Assembly: GCA_022360535.1 (NCBI GenBank)
Contig: JAKSCP010000258.1
Coordinates: 1-11,021 of the forward strand
Origin: Pseudomonadales bacterium
GTDB lineage: Bacteria > Pseudomonadota > Gammaproteobacteria > Pseudomonadales > Pseudohongiellaceae
Length of the DNA stretch: 11,021 nucleotides
Direction of reading: 5' to 3'
The notes beneath the pieces are model-generated. The model saw only the letters and a list, made by a program, of their open reading frames with translations, searched no databases and had not been told where the DNA came from. This document shows positions 1 through 5,828 of the stretch, in pieces; the first letter of the stretch is position 1; every line of letters begins with the position of its first letter. A program made the position numbers and the translations under genes.

Positions 1-428
1 GAAATACCGTGAGTGATGTAGTTAACAACATCGATGCGGGCAATGTCCTGCTGCTTCAGAAAGTAAACGGCCTGGCTTTCCTGTTCACTGAAAATCGCGA
101 CCAGGACATTGGCACCAGTGACTTCACGCTTACCTGAAGACTGCACGTGAAAAACAGCTCGCTGTAATACTCGCTGAAAACCCAGGGTTGGTTGGGTTTC
201 CCGCGTGGTTTCGGTTTCTGGAATCAGGGGTGTCGTGGCATCGACGAAATCAATCAGCTCTCCACGCAGGCGACTGAGATCGCAGTCGCAGGCAAGGAGC
301 ACATTAGATGCTACTTCATTGTCCAGAAGCGCTAACAAAAGATGCTCGACGGTCATGAATTCATGCCGTTTTTTGCGCGCACCTTTAAATGCGTAGTTTA
401 GGGTTGCTTCTAAATCTTTGCTTAACAT
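1..428 (-). CDS. clpA: ClpA, ATP-dependent Clp protease unfoldase subunit (partial, N-terminal part only)
   Basis: The minus-strand frame opens with ATG at 428 and runs off the left edge after 142 codons. It starts MLSKDLEATLNYAF and continues through RHEFMTVEHLLLALL, which is the Clp N-domain double repeat typical of ClpA; the second repeat begins near residue 82 (GFQRVLQRAVFHVQ). The two AAA+ ATPase modules would lie outside the window. ClpA is the cytosolic hexameric unfoldase that feeds substrates to ClpP, and its N-domain is the docking site for ClpS. The gene lies 32 bases downstream of clpS on the same strand, so the two are probably co-transcribed. A weak AGGA lies about 12 bases before the ATG. 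The clpS-clpA order and the N-domain sequence make the assignment safe although only about a fifth of the protein is visible. Confidence 0.95.
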   Translation of the reverse strand, partial: MLSKDLEATLNYAFKGARKKRHEFMTVEHLLLALLDNEVASNVLLACDCDLSRLRGELIDFVDATTPLIPETETTRETQPTLGFQRVLQRAVFHVQSSGKREVTGANVLVAIFSEQESQAVYFLKQQDIARIDVVNYITHGI

Positions 429-460
429 AAGTGTTATTGGTCCTGATATGGGTAGTCTTA

Positions 461-814
461 CTATCTATCAACTTCGACCGAACAAAGTAGTGGCTGTTCA
501 CATTCTCGAGAATAATCGTTTACCTGAGCTGCTTTGGTTTCGGCTACGTCTTTACTGTATACGCCGCAAACGCCTTTTCCCTCTGTGTGCACTTTCAGCA
601 TGATTTGCGTCGCCTTCTCAACATTCATATTGAAAAACGAGCGCAGCACATCAACGACAAAATCCATTGGGGTGTAATCGTCATTGATGAGTATGACCTT
701 ATAAAGCGGTGGTTGTTTTAGTTTGGGTTTTTCTGTCGTGGTGGCAAAACCGGTATCACCAACACCCCCCTCATCGTCTTGAGAGTTGTTTGGATGCATA
801 GGCAATTTGGTCAT
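461..814 (-). CDS. clpS: ClpS, ClpA adaptor for N-end-rule substrates
   Basis: With the ATG at 814 the product is 117 residues, close to the 106 of E. coli ClpS. The adaptor domain fills the C-terminal two thirds. It carries YKVILINDDYTPMDFV (Asn44-Asp45-Asp46, Thr48, Met50), the substrate-pocket pair Val75-His76 (KVHTEGKGVCGVY) and the AETKAAQV helix. These match the residues that grip destabilising N-terminal amino acids. The first 35 or so residues are acidic and low in complexity, as expected for the flexible tail that enters ClpA. The frame stays open to a TTG at 892 with further ATGs at 850, 844 and 799. I prefer 814 because it is preceded by AGAAG at 5-base spacing, whereas the others have no visible Shine-Dalgarno sequence. 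It is followed by clpA and is divergent from cspD. Confidence 0.93.
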   Translation of the reverse strand: MTKLPMHPNNSQDDEGGVGDTGFATTTEKPKLKQPPLYKVILINDDYTPMDFVVDVLRSFFNMNVEKATQIMLKVHTEGKGVCGVYSKDVAETKAAQVNDYSRECEQPLLCSVEVDR

Positions 815-1044
815 TCGCACTTCTGGTAAATCTCTGCTTCTCATACTCATTACTACGTACAAACTGGGGAATTCAATAGCACCAGGACGCAAATATTTTG
901 CGTCAGATCACCGTGCTTGAAAAGGTCTTTGTGGAATAGTTTGCGACCGGCCGGAAATCGGCTTTCCCCTCGTAATCTGGGGCTAAATCGCGAAAATTCA
1001 AGCACCTGCGCTCAGATACTGGGAAACTGTCTCACGGACTCGCT

Positions 1045-1073
1045 TTGACATTCAAATAGCGATGGTGTATAGC
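1045..1073 (+). promoter_or_regulatory. Predicted sigma70 promoter of cspD
   Basis: A perfect TTGACA (-35, 1045-1050) is followed after exactly 17 bases by TATAGC (-10, 1068-1073). Transcription would start near 1080, giving a leader of about 70 nucleotides before the cspD ATG. It lies in the 258-base divergent space between clpS and cspD (or a longer space if the shorter clpS form is used). No equally good promoter is visible for clpS on the other strand. Confidence 0.6.
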
Positions 1074-1080
1074 GTCAGAT

Positions 1081-1099
1081 GGGTGGCTAGGAGTCACCC
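1081..1099 (+). promoter_or_regulatory. Hairpin at the predicted 5' end of the cspD mRNA
   Basis: GGGTGGCTAGGAGTCACCC folds into a five-pair GC-rich stem (GGGTG/CACCC) with one added G-U pair and a seven-base loop. It begins about one base after the transcription start predicted from the upstream promoter. It is followed by an A-rich, probably unstructured stretch to the ribosome-binding site. A stem at the extreme 5' end can protect an mRNA from decay or act as a regulatory element. That role is inferred here. Confidence 0.45.
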
Positions 1100-1150
1100 A
1101 GGCAACACCCAAAAGAATTAAAACAAATAATAACAAGCACGGAGTAAGAA

Positions 1151-1444
1151 ATGAGTACCGGGCAAGTTAAATGGTTCAATAATGCGAAGGGATTCGGCTT
1201 TATTTTACCCGACGATGGTGGCGATGATCTGTTCGCCCACTATTCTGCTATTGGCATGGAAGGCTATAAGACTTTAAAGGCCGGACAACTGGTTTCGTTT
1301 GATACCGTTGAAGGCCCCAAAGGATTACATGCAGCCAACATAAAGCCGCTTTCTGGTTCAGCACCAGCTGCTTCAGAGCAAACCGAAACTCAGGCTTCCG
1401 AAACCGCAACTGATTCAGTTGCAGCGGCAACTGCCGCTGAGTAA
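1151..1444 (+). CDS. cspD: CspD-like cold-shock-domain protein with a C-terminal tail
   Basis: The cold-shock domain covers about residues 1-67. It has the nucleic-acid-binding motifs KGFGFI (residues 13-18) and LFAHYS (27-32), plus the GYKTLKAGQLVSFD and EGPKGLHAANI segments. The pattern is closer to E. coli CspD, a stationary-phase single-stranded-DNA/RNA-binding replication inhibitor, than to CspA. The position divergent from clpS-clpA is also the usual one for cspD. E. coli CspD has 74 residues and this protein 97: residues 68-97 form an Ala/Thr/Ser/Glu-rich, acidic, probably disordered tail with no Lys or Arg. The ATG is preceded by GGAG at 1141-1144. Expression probably comes from the promoter at 1045-1073. 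Function by family is secure at the level of nucleic-acid binding; the CspD-specific role is inferred. Confidence 0.92.
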   Translation: MSTGQVKWFNNAKGFGFILPDDGGDDLFAHYSAIGMEGYKTLKAGQLVSFDTVEGPKGLHAANIKPLSGSAPAASEQTETQASETATDSVAAATAAE

Positions 1445-1471
1445 TTGGCAAGCTGATGGGCGGTGCCTTTC

Positions 1472-1493
1472 GGAGTAGGTCCTAGCCTACTCC
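1472..1493 (+). terminator. Hairpin downstream of cspD, terminator-like but without a U-tract
   Basis: GGAGTAGG (1472-1479) and CCTACTCC (1486-1493) form a perfect eight-base stem with a six-base loop, 28 bases after the cspD stop. No run of T follows on the plus strand (TCATGATCGC) and no A run precedes it, so it is not a classical intrinsic terminator in either direction. It may protect the 3' end of cspD mRNA or attenuate read-through into rluE. Confidence 0.4.
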
Positions 1494-1594
1494 TCATGAT
1501 CGCTATCCCCCTCTGTTCGGATCGTTCGCTGTTCGCCTGCGCAATTCTGTGCGGGTAGACTGTTGCTGTCCGTTTCCCTGGCTCCCCATGATCA

Positions 1595-2134
1595 ATGGCT
1601 GAAGTGATTCTGTTTAACAAACCTTACGGGGTGCTATCCCAGTTTTCCGGCGATGATCATAAGGCCACCCTGGCAGCATTCATCCCTGTCAAAAACGTCT
1701 ATGCTGCAGGGAGACTGGACAAGGATTCTGAAGGCCTGTTAATTCTCACCGATGACGGTAAATTGCAGGCGCAGATATCCGACCCCCGCTACAACAAATC
1801 GAAAACCTATGTGGTGCAGGTCGAGGGCGACATCGACAAGGATGCTATTGCACGATTGCAAAGGGGAGTCGAGCTTAAAGATGGCATGACATTGCCAGCG
1901 AAAGTTAAAGCAATTTCTGAGCCTGAGCTCTGGCCCAGAAATCCCCCGGTACGGTTTCGTCAAAAGATTCCCACCAGTTGGATAGAGCTCACCCTGCGCG
2001 AAGGACGCAACCGTCAGGTTCGTCGCATGACAGCGGCGGTTGGTTATCCAACGTTACGCCTGGTTCGAACCCAGGTAGCAGATTGGCGTCTGCAGGATTT
2101 ACCACCTGGGAAATGGCGTCGTATTAAGCTGTGA
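1595..2134 (+). CDS. rluE: 23S rRNA pseudouridine synthase, RluE type
   Basis: The protein is a small RsuA/RluB/E/F-family pseudouridine synthase of 179 residues without the N-terminal S4 domain, as in RluE. The catalytic motif GRLDKDSEGLLILTDDG (residues 39-55) contains the nucleophilic Asp42. The family N-terminus ILFNKPYGVLSQF and the C-terminal REGRNRQVRRMTAAVGYPTLRLVR are also present. E. coli RluE makes pseudouridine 2457 in the peptidyl-transferase region of 23S rRNA. In E. coli, rluE lies next to nudJ-mnmA-hflD-purB; here the same genes are present but moaCDE intervenes. No strong Shine-Dalgarno sequence precedes the ATG at 1595, but the start fits the family N-terminus. The stop is only 24 bases from that of the convergent moaE. 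Confidence 0.92.
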   Translation: MAEVILFNKPYGVLSQFSGDDHKATLAAFIPVKNVYAAGRLDKDSEGLLILTDDGKLQAQISDPRYNKSKTYVVQVEGDIDKDAIARLQRGVELKDGMTLPAKVKAISEPELWPRNPPVRFRQKIPTSWIELTLREGRNRQVRRMTAAVGYPTLRLVRTQVADWRLQDLPPGKWRRIKL

Positions 2135-2141
2135 AAATTGG

Positions 2142-2182
2142 AAAAAGGCCTGGTGCGCTTACTGCCAGCGCTTGATGGCCTT
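2142..2182 (-). terminator. Intrinsic terminator of moaCDE, overlapping the moaE stop
   Basis: Read on the minus strand, AAGGCC (2182-2177) pairs with GGCCTT (2150-2145). Inside it, GCGCT pairs with AGCGC (2171-2167 with 2159-2155) around a seven-base loop. The stem runs directly into a T run (2146-2142). This is a stem plus U-tract for leftward transcription. The 5' arm lies inside the last codons of moaE. On the plus strand no T run follows, so it should not end rluE transcription efficiently. Confidence 0.6.
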
Positions 2183-2632
2183 GCTATCACTCTCTCGGCT
2201 TTGCACCCAGTCGCTGCCGGCATCGGTGCACTGCTTTTTCCAGAACGGCGCATTGCTTTTGAGATAGTCCATGATGAATTGGGCACTATCGAAGGCAGCC
2301 TGCCGGTGACTGCTGGCTGTGCCGACGAATACGATCTGCGCACCGGGCTCAAGTTCCCCCACACGGTGAATGATACTGGTGGCAAGCAGCGGCCAGCGTT
2401 CGGCCGCCTGCTCTGCGATGTCGGCAAGACTCTTTTCGGTCATGCCAGGATAGTGCTCCAGCGTTAAGGTTTTTATCCGTTCAGCGCCGTTATCCCCTGG
2501 TTCATAGAGTTCTCTTACCAGCCCTGAGAAAGTGACGATGGCACCGGGATCACCCGCTTTTTCTCGCAGCAATTCATATTGCTCTGATAGATTGAAATCA
2601 GCTTCTTGAACCAGGATCTGTGACCAATTCAT
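2159..2632 (-). CDS. moaE: Molybdopterin synthase catalytic subunit MoaE
   Basis: The 157-residue protein (E. coli MoaE has 150) shows the family blocks GAIVTFSGLVR (30-40), LTLEHYPGMTEKSL (56-69), IIHRVGELEPG (87-97), VFVGTASSHRQAAF (101-114) and FIMDYLKSNAPFWKK (119-133). Lys125 and Lys132 in the last block match the active-site lysines of E. coli MoaE (119 and 126). With thiocarboxylated MoaD it inserts two sulfurs into precursor Z (cPMP) to make molybdopterin in the cytosol. It is the last gene of moaCDE, 38 bases after moaD. The ATG at 2632 gives the expected N-terminus, though its ribosome-binding site is weak. Confidence 0.96.
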   Translation of the reverse strand: MNWSQILVQEADFNLSEQYELLREKAGDPGAIVTFSGLVRELYEPGDNGAERIKTLTLEHYPGMTEKSLADIAEQAAERWPLLATSIIHRVGELEPGAQIVFVGTASSHRQAAFDSAQFIMDYLKSNAPFWKKQCTDAGSDWVQSRESDSKAIKRWQ

Positions 2633-2670
2633 TTGCGACTACTTGCTAAGAGAAGATTTGAGCGGGATAA

Positions 2671-2925
2671 CTAGCCACCGGTCATGGGTGGGAAGAAAGC
2701 AACCTCATCATCTTCAGAAAGTTTATAAGAAGACTCTACAACTGTTTGATTTACAGCGACCAACAATGGATTGCCGCTCTGATTGATGGACCTGAATGAT
2801 TCATCTTGCTGCATCAATAGAGAAACCAGATCGGCAACAGTGGTGACGCTTTCAGGTAGAGCCAATTGCTCTTTCGAGCGCTGCATTGCCTCCCGTACGC
2901 TGGCAAAGTAATGAATCTCAATCAT
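2671..2925 (-). CDS. moaD: Molybdopterin synthase sulfur carrier subunit MoaD
   Basis: This is an 84-residue ubiquitin-fold protein. It starts with IEIHYFASVREAM and ends VAFFPPMTGG. The C-terminal Gly-Gly is adenylated and then thiocarboxylated to carry the sulfur that MoaE transfers. Length and both termini match MoaD. The start ATG at 2925 has a strong GGGAG just upstream and overlaps the end of moaC by eight bases, so moaC and moaD are probably translationally coupled. The activating enzyme MoeB and the cPMP-forming MoaA are not in the window. Confidence 0.96.
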   Translation of the reverse strand: MIEIHYFASVREAMQRSKEQLALPESVTTVADLVSLLMQQDESFRSINQSGNPLLVAVNQTVVESSYKLSEDDEVAFFPPMTGG

Positions 2926-3424
2926 TAGCTACTCCCTGCTCCGCCTCGGCCCGCTGGTAATGACCGCTGCGGCCACCTGACTTCTCTTGTAAACAGATGC
3001 CCCCTAGCACCATGTCTTTATCCACCGCTTTACACATATCGTAAATCGTTAACGCCGACACCGAGACTGCGGTTAACGCTTCCATCTCTACACCGGTTTT
3101 GCCATGGACCCGACAAGTGGCAGTAATGTTCACCCGATTAGAGTTACTGTCCAGTTCTAAATCGACTTTCACTGAATTCAGCATCAGCGGGTGGCACAGA
3201 GGAATGAGCTGCGAGCATTGCTTTGCCGCCTGAATGCCGGCAATTCTCGCTACACTCAGCACATCGCCCTTCTTGTGTCCGCCATCAGCAATGAGTTGCA
3301 ACGTGCTCGCTGCCATCTTCACATAACCGCTTGCTGTGGCAATGCGTTCGCTTGCTGCTTTATCACCAACATCAACCATGTTGGCGTTGCCGTCTTTATC
3401 AAGGTGAGTGAGCTGTGAGGTCAT
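2918..3424 (-). CDS. moaC: Cyclic pyranopterin monophosphate synthase MoaC
   Basis: MoaC turns the MoaA product, 3',8-cyclo-7,8-dihydro-GTP, into cPMP. The 168-residue protein carries the family signatures MVDVGDKAASERIATASG (16-33), KKGDVLSVARIAGI (51-64), LIPLCHPLML (73-82), GKTGVEMEALTAVS (108-121), YDMCKAVDKDM (128-138) and the tail GGRSGHY. Lys52, His78, Asp129 and Lys132 align with residues counted as catalytic or structural in E. coli MoaC. It is the first gene of the leftward moaCDE operon and is divergent from nudJ. Its ribosome-binding site is weak, but the ATG at 3424 fits the family N-terminus. Confidence 0.96.
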   Translation of the reverse strand: MTSQLTHLDKDGNANMVDVGDKAASERIATASGYVKMAASTLQLIADGGHKKGDVLSVARIAGIQAAKQCSQLIPLCHPLMLNSVKVDLELDSNSNRVNITATCRVHGKTGVEMEALTAVSVSALTIYDMCKAVDKDMVLGGICLQEKSGGRSGHYQRAEAEQGVAND

Positions 3425-3493
3425 GGAAACGATTGCCTGTTACGCAGTAATGCTTATTATCCCCTTTTCATTATCGGACCTAAAGCCAAGATT

Positions 3494-3528
3494 GCAGAAC
3501 ATAGATGAACATTCTGCTTTAGACGTCT
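3494..3528. promoter_or_regulatory. Cluster of short repeats between moaC and nudJ
   Basis: In the 139-base divergent gap, two GAACAT copies (3497-3502 and 3507-3512) lie exactly one helical turn apart. They sit inside an inverted repeat GCAGAA/TTCTGC (3494-3499 and 3512-3517). Directly after it comes the palindrome AGACGTCT (3521-3528), identical to the consensus MetJ half-operator, but only one copy is present where MetJ needs at least two in tandem. Binding by any regulator is inferred. No clear sigma70 promoter was found in either direction. Confidence 0.3.
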
Positions 3529-3563
3529 GATCGAATTAAACTTCATTCTATTGAAAGGACTCG

Positions 3564-4007
3564 ATGGCCAACACTGAACTTCCCCATGTCACCGTGGCTA
3601 CCGTCGTACCCAGAGAGGGACGCTTTCTCATGGTGCGCGAACGTAGTGATGGTTTGCTGGTCTACAATCAACCGGCAGGTCATGTAGAACCGGAGGAGAG
3701 TATCCTGGACGCCGCAATCCGGGAGACCCTTGAAGAAACTGCCTGGCACATCCATCTAGAGTCTTATCTCGGTACTTATCAGCATGTTGCAAACAATGGC
3801 ATTAGCTATATTCGTCACTGCTTTGTCGCCTCAGCAGGGAACCATGATCCACAACGGGAGTTGGATCAGGATATTGAAGCAGCACTTTGGCTAAGCGCCG
3901 ATGAAATCGCTGGCTTGCAAGATCAATTGCGAAGCCCTATGGTCTGGCGCGCCATCGAAGACTATGTGGCTGGCAACACCTATCCTTTATCTCTTTTTAA
4001 ACTATGA
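3564..4007 (+). CDS. nudJ: Nudix hydrolase, NudJ type (phosphatase of thiamin and nucleotide diphosphates)
   Basis: The 147-residue protein has PHVTVATVV at the start, NQPAGHVEPEES and a Nudix box from Gly39 to Trp61. The box contains Glu45, Arg53-Glu54 and Glu57-Glu58, the residues that bind the metal and diphosphate. The usual Gly near its end is Ala60 (EETAW instead of EETG-hydrophobic). E. coli NudJ (YmfB) hydrolyses nucleoside di- and triphosphates and a thiamin pyrimidine pyrophosphate. As in E. coli and Pseudomonas it stands directly before mnmA; the two overlap by four bases (ATGA). AAAGGA lies eight bases before the ATG. This is probably the first gene of the run ending with roxA. 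Substrate is inferred from the ortholog. Confidence 0.88.
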   Translation: MANTELPHVTVATVVPREGRFLMVRERSDGLLVYNQPAGHVEPEESILDAAIRETLEETAWHIHLESYLGTYQHVANNGISYIRHCFVASAGNHDPQRELDQDIEAALWLSADEIAGLQDQLRSPMVWRAIEDYVAGNTYPLSLFKL

Positions 4008-5137
4008 CCAGTTCTAACCTCAGTTCGCTTGATCCGAAACAGACCCGCGTCATTGTCGGTATGTCCGGTGGCGTCGATTCCTCAGTGTCGGCTCATTTAC
4101 TGCAGCAGCAGGGATTTCAGGTAGAAGGCCTTTTCATGAAGAACTGGGAGGAAGATGACGGCACGGAATATTGCACCGCCAAGGAAGACCTCGCTGACGC
4201 CCAATCCGTCTGTGATCGGCTGGGTATCCATCTGCATACAGCCAATTTCGCTGCAGAATACTGGGACAATGTATTCGAGCACTTCCTCAAGGAATACAAG
4301 GAGGGGCGCACTCCAAATCCCGATGTGCTTTGCAACAGGGAAATCAAGTTCAAGGCTTTCCTGGAGTATGCCCAGGAGCTTGGGGCCGACTACATAGCCA
4401 CCGGCCACTATGTGCAGCGTCGGGATGAGCAAGGCTCAACCTATCTCTGCAAAGGTCTGGACTCTAATAAGGATCAGAGCTACTTCTTATGCGAAGTTGC
4501 TGAAGAAAGTCTACGTAAGAGTCTGTTTCCCATTGGAGAGCTTAATAAGTCTGAAGTTCGGTCTATCGCTCAGGACTTAAGGCTCACTACTCATGACAAG
4601 AAAGACAGCACCGGTATCTGCTTTATTGGGGAGCGCAAGTTCAAAGATTTTCTGGAGACTTACCTGCCTGCCCAACCAGGGCCAATCGAGTCAGCAGATG
4701 GCGAGACTCTCGGCCAGCATGCCGGCCTGATGTATTACACCCTTGGCCAACGCCAGGGTTTGGGCATTGGTGGCATCAGAAATCGTCTGGAAGCCCCCTG
4801 GTATGTGGTGGACAAGGACTTAGCAAGGAACGTGTTAATAGTGTCTCAAGGCAATGAAAATGAAGACTTATTTTCAACTGAGCTCATCGCACAACCTGCC
4901 ACATGGATTAATGGCAGCGCACCGGAGTTGCCACTGCGATGCAGCGCCAAGATTCGTTACAGACAGCAGGACCAACAGTGTGAGATTACTGCGTTAAGCG
5001 ATTCAGCAGTAGCCAGCGGCAAAATCCGTGTGACTTTCGATAAGCCACAACGGGCAGTCACCCCTGGACAGTATGCTGTTTTCTATCAACAAGACCGCTG
5101 CCTGGGAGGAGCCATCATTGACGCTTACAGCAGCTGA
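4004..5137 (+). CDS. mnmA: tRNA-specific 2-thiouridylase MnmA
   Basis: MnmA puts sulfur on C2 of the wobble uridine U34 in tRNAs for Lys, Glu and Gln, using ATP and sulfur relayed from IscS through the Tus proteins. The 377-residue protein has the ATP-binding PP-loop GMSGGVDSSVSAHLL (19-33), the insertion MKNWEEDDGTEYC, the catalytic Cys110 in NPDVLCNREIKF and the second catalytic Cys206 in DSTGICFIGERKF. SNKDQSYFL and a C-terminal beta-barrel ending TPGQYAVFYQQDRCLGGAII follow. All match E. coli MnmA closely. The start overlaps the nudJ stop by four bases. Its end overlaps the preferred hflD start by 20 bases, so translation of the run is probably coupled. Confidence 0.97.
   Translation: MTSSNLSSLDPKQTRVIVGMSGGVDSSVSAHLLQQQGFQVEGLFMKNWEEDDGTEYCTAKEDLADAQSVCDRLGIHLHTANFAAEYWDNVFEHFLKEYKEGRTPNPDVLCNREIKFKAFLEYAQELGADYIATGHYVQRRDEQGSTYLCKGLDSNKDQSYFLCEVAEESLRKSLFPIGELNKSEVRSIAQDLRLTTHDKKDSTGICFIGERKFKDFLETYLPAQPGPIESADGETLGQHAGLMYYTLGQRQGLGIGGIRNRLEAPWYVVDKDLARNVLIVSQGNENEDLFSTELIAQPATWINGSAPELPLRCSAKIRYRQQDQQCEITALSDSAVASGKIRVTFDKPQRAVTPGQYAVFYQQDRCLGGAIIDAYSS
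5104..5110 (+). promoter_or_regulatory. Shine-Dalgarno sequence fixing a TTG start for hflD
   Basis: GGGAGGA lies inside the last codons of mnmA, seven bases before TTG at 5118-5120. The only upstream ATG in the frame (5073) has no comparable site and would add 15 residues that belong to no known HflD N-terminus. This is the best ribosome-binding site in the run and supports the non-ATG start. Confidence 0.7.
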
Positions 5138-5819
5138 GCTGAGCAAATGGGAGCAGCAGCACGTTGCGCTGGCAGCAGTGGCCCAGAGTGCCACTCTGGT
5201 GCGGGATCTGGCCTATGAGGGCGATGTACCACAGCGGCAGTTAGCGGCCTGCATAAACCCTCTGCTGCAACTCACAGCGTCGTCAATAGATGATGTCTAT
5301 CCTGAACTTCCCGATCTAACTCGCGGATTTCAAACACTTCAAGAGATTTTCAGCAATGATCGTGTGAGGCAGCACGGGGATGTCATCCGCTACACCCTGG
5401 GTATGCTGCTGCTGCGCAATAAGCTAATGAGTGACGGCGAAATGCAGGAAATACTGCGCCGACGTCTGCAATATCTGGATCCCCTGCCCACCGGTGAGGC
5501 ATTTCTGGACGGGGATCGGGTACTCGAGGGTGATGACAACCCCCAGTATTCTCACCAGGAGCGCATATTGCAGCAGCTTGCCAACCTATATCAGGATACA
5601 ATTAGCACCCTCTCCTACCGCATTCAGGTACAAGGAAAGATCGACAATCTGAAGAACGAACGCATTGCCAACAGCATCCGAGCCTTGCTGCTGGCTGGTA
5701 TCCGTTCTGCTGTGCTTTGGTATCAGCTGGGAGGTCGCCGCTGGCGCCTCGTGGTCTACCGTAAGCGCATCAAGGAAACAGCAAGCAACATTCGGCGCCG
5801 ACTGATTGCGCCGGTATAG
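5118..5819 (+). CDS. hflD: HflD, high-frequency-lysogenization-type peripheral membrane protein
   Basis: From the TTG at 5118 the product has 233 residues (E. coli HflD has 213). The N-terminal part (ALAAVAQSATLVRDLAYEG), the middle (VIRYTLGMLLLRNKL) and the C-terminal block (IRALLLAGIRSAVLWYQLGG) match the HflD family. The protein is mostly alpha-helical and has no transmembrane segment that I can see. In E. coli it is a peripheral inner-membrane protein that binds phage lambda CII; its cellular role is not well known. The position between mnmA and purB is the conserved one. Its TAG stop is nine bases before the purB ATG. An ATG at 5073 would give 248 residues but is less likely. Confidence 0.88.
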   Translation: MTLTAAELSKWEQQHVALAAVAQSATLVRDLAYEGDVPQRQLAACINPLLQLTASSIDDVYPELPDLTRGFQTLQEIFSNDRVRQHGDVIRYTLGMLLLRNKLMSDGEMQEILRRRLQYLDPLPTGEAFLDGDRVLEGDDNPQYSHQERILQQLANLYQDTISTLSYRIQVQGKIDNLKNERIANSIRALLLAGIRSAVLWYQLGGRRWRLVVYRKRIKETASNIRRRLIAPV

Positions 5820-5828
5820 GAACCCATC

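Noticed and set aside
461..892. Full 143-residue form of ClpS from TTG at 892
   Set aside because: TTG without a ribosome-binding site and an N-terminus longer than usual; ATG at 814 has AGAAG upstream and gives the usual length.
1087..1494. Base pairing between the cspD leader loop (AGGAGT) and the hairpin downstream of cspD (ACTCCT)
   Set aside because: Six complementary bases are expected by chance and include a Shine-Dalgarno-like sequence; no further support.
2044..2467. Long open frames on both strands around the rluE/moaE junction
   Set aside because: They are antisense or frame-shifted shadows of rluE and moaE; the real genes carry clear family motifs.
3521..3528. MetJ operator in front of moaC
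   Set aside because: Only one 8-base box matches; the neighbouring octamers do not, and MetJ binds tandem boxes. Kept only as a shared-motif observation.
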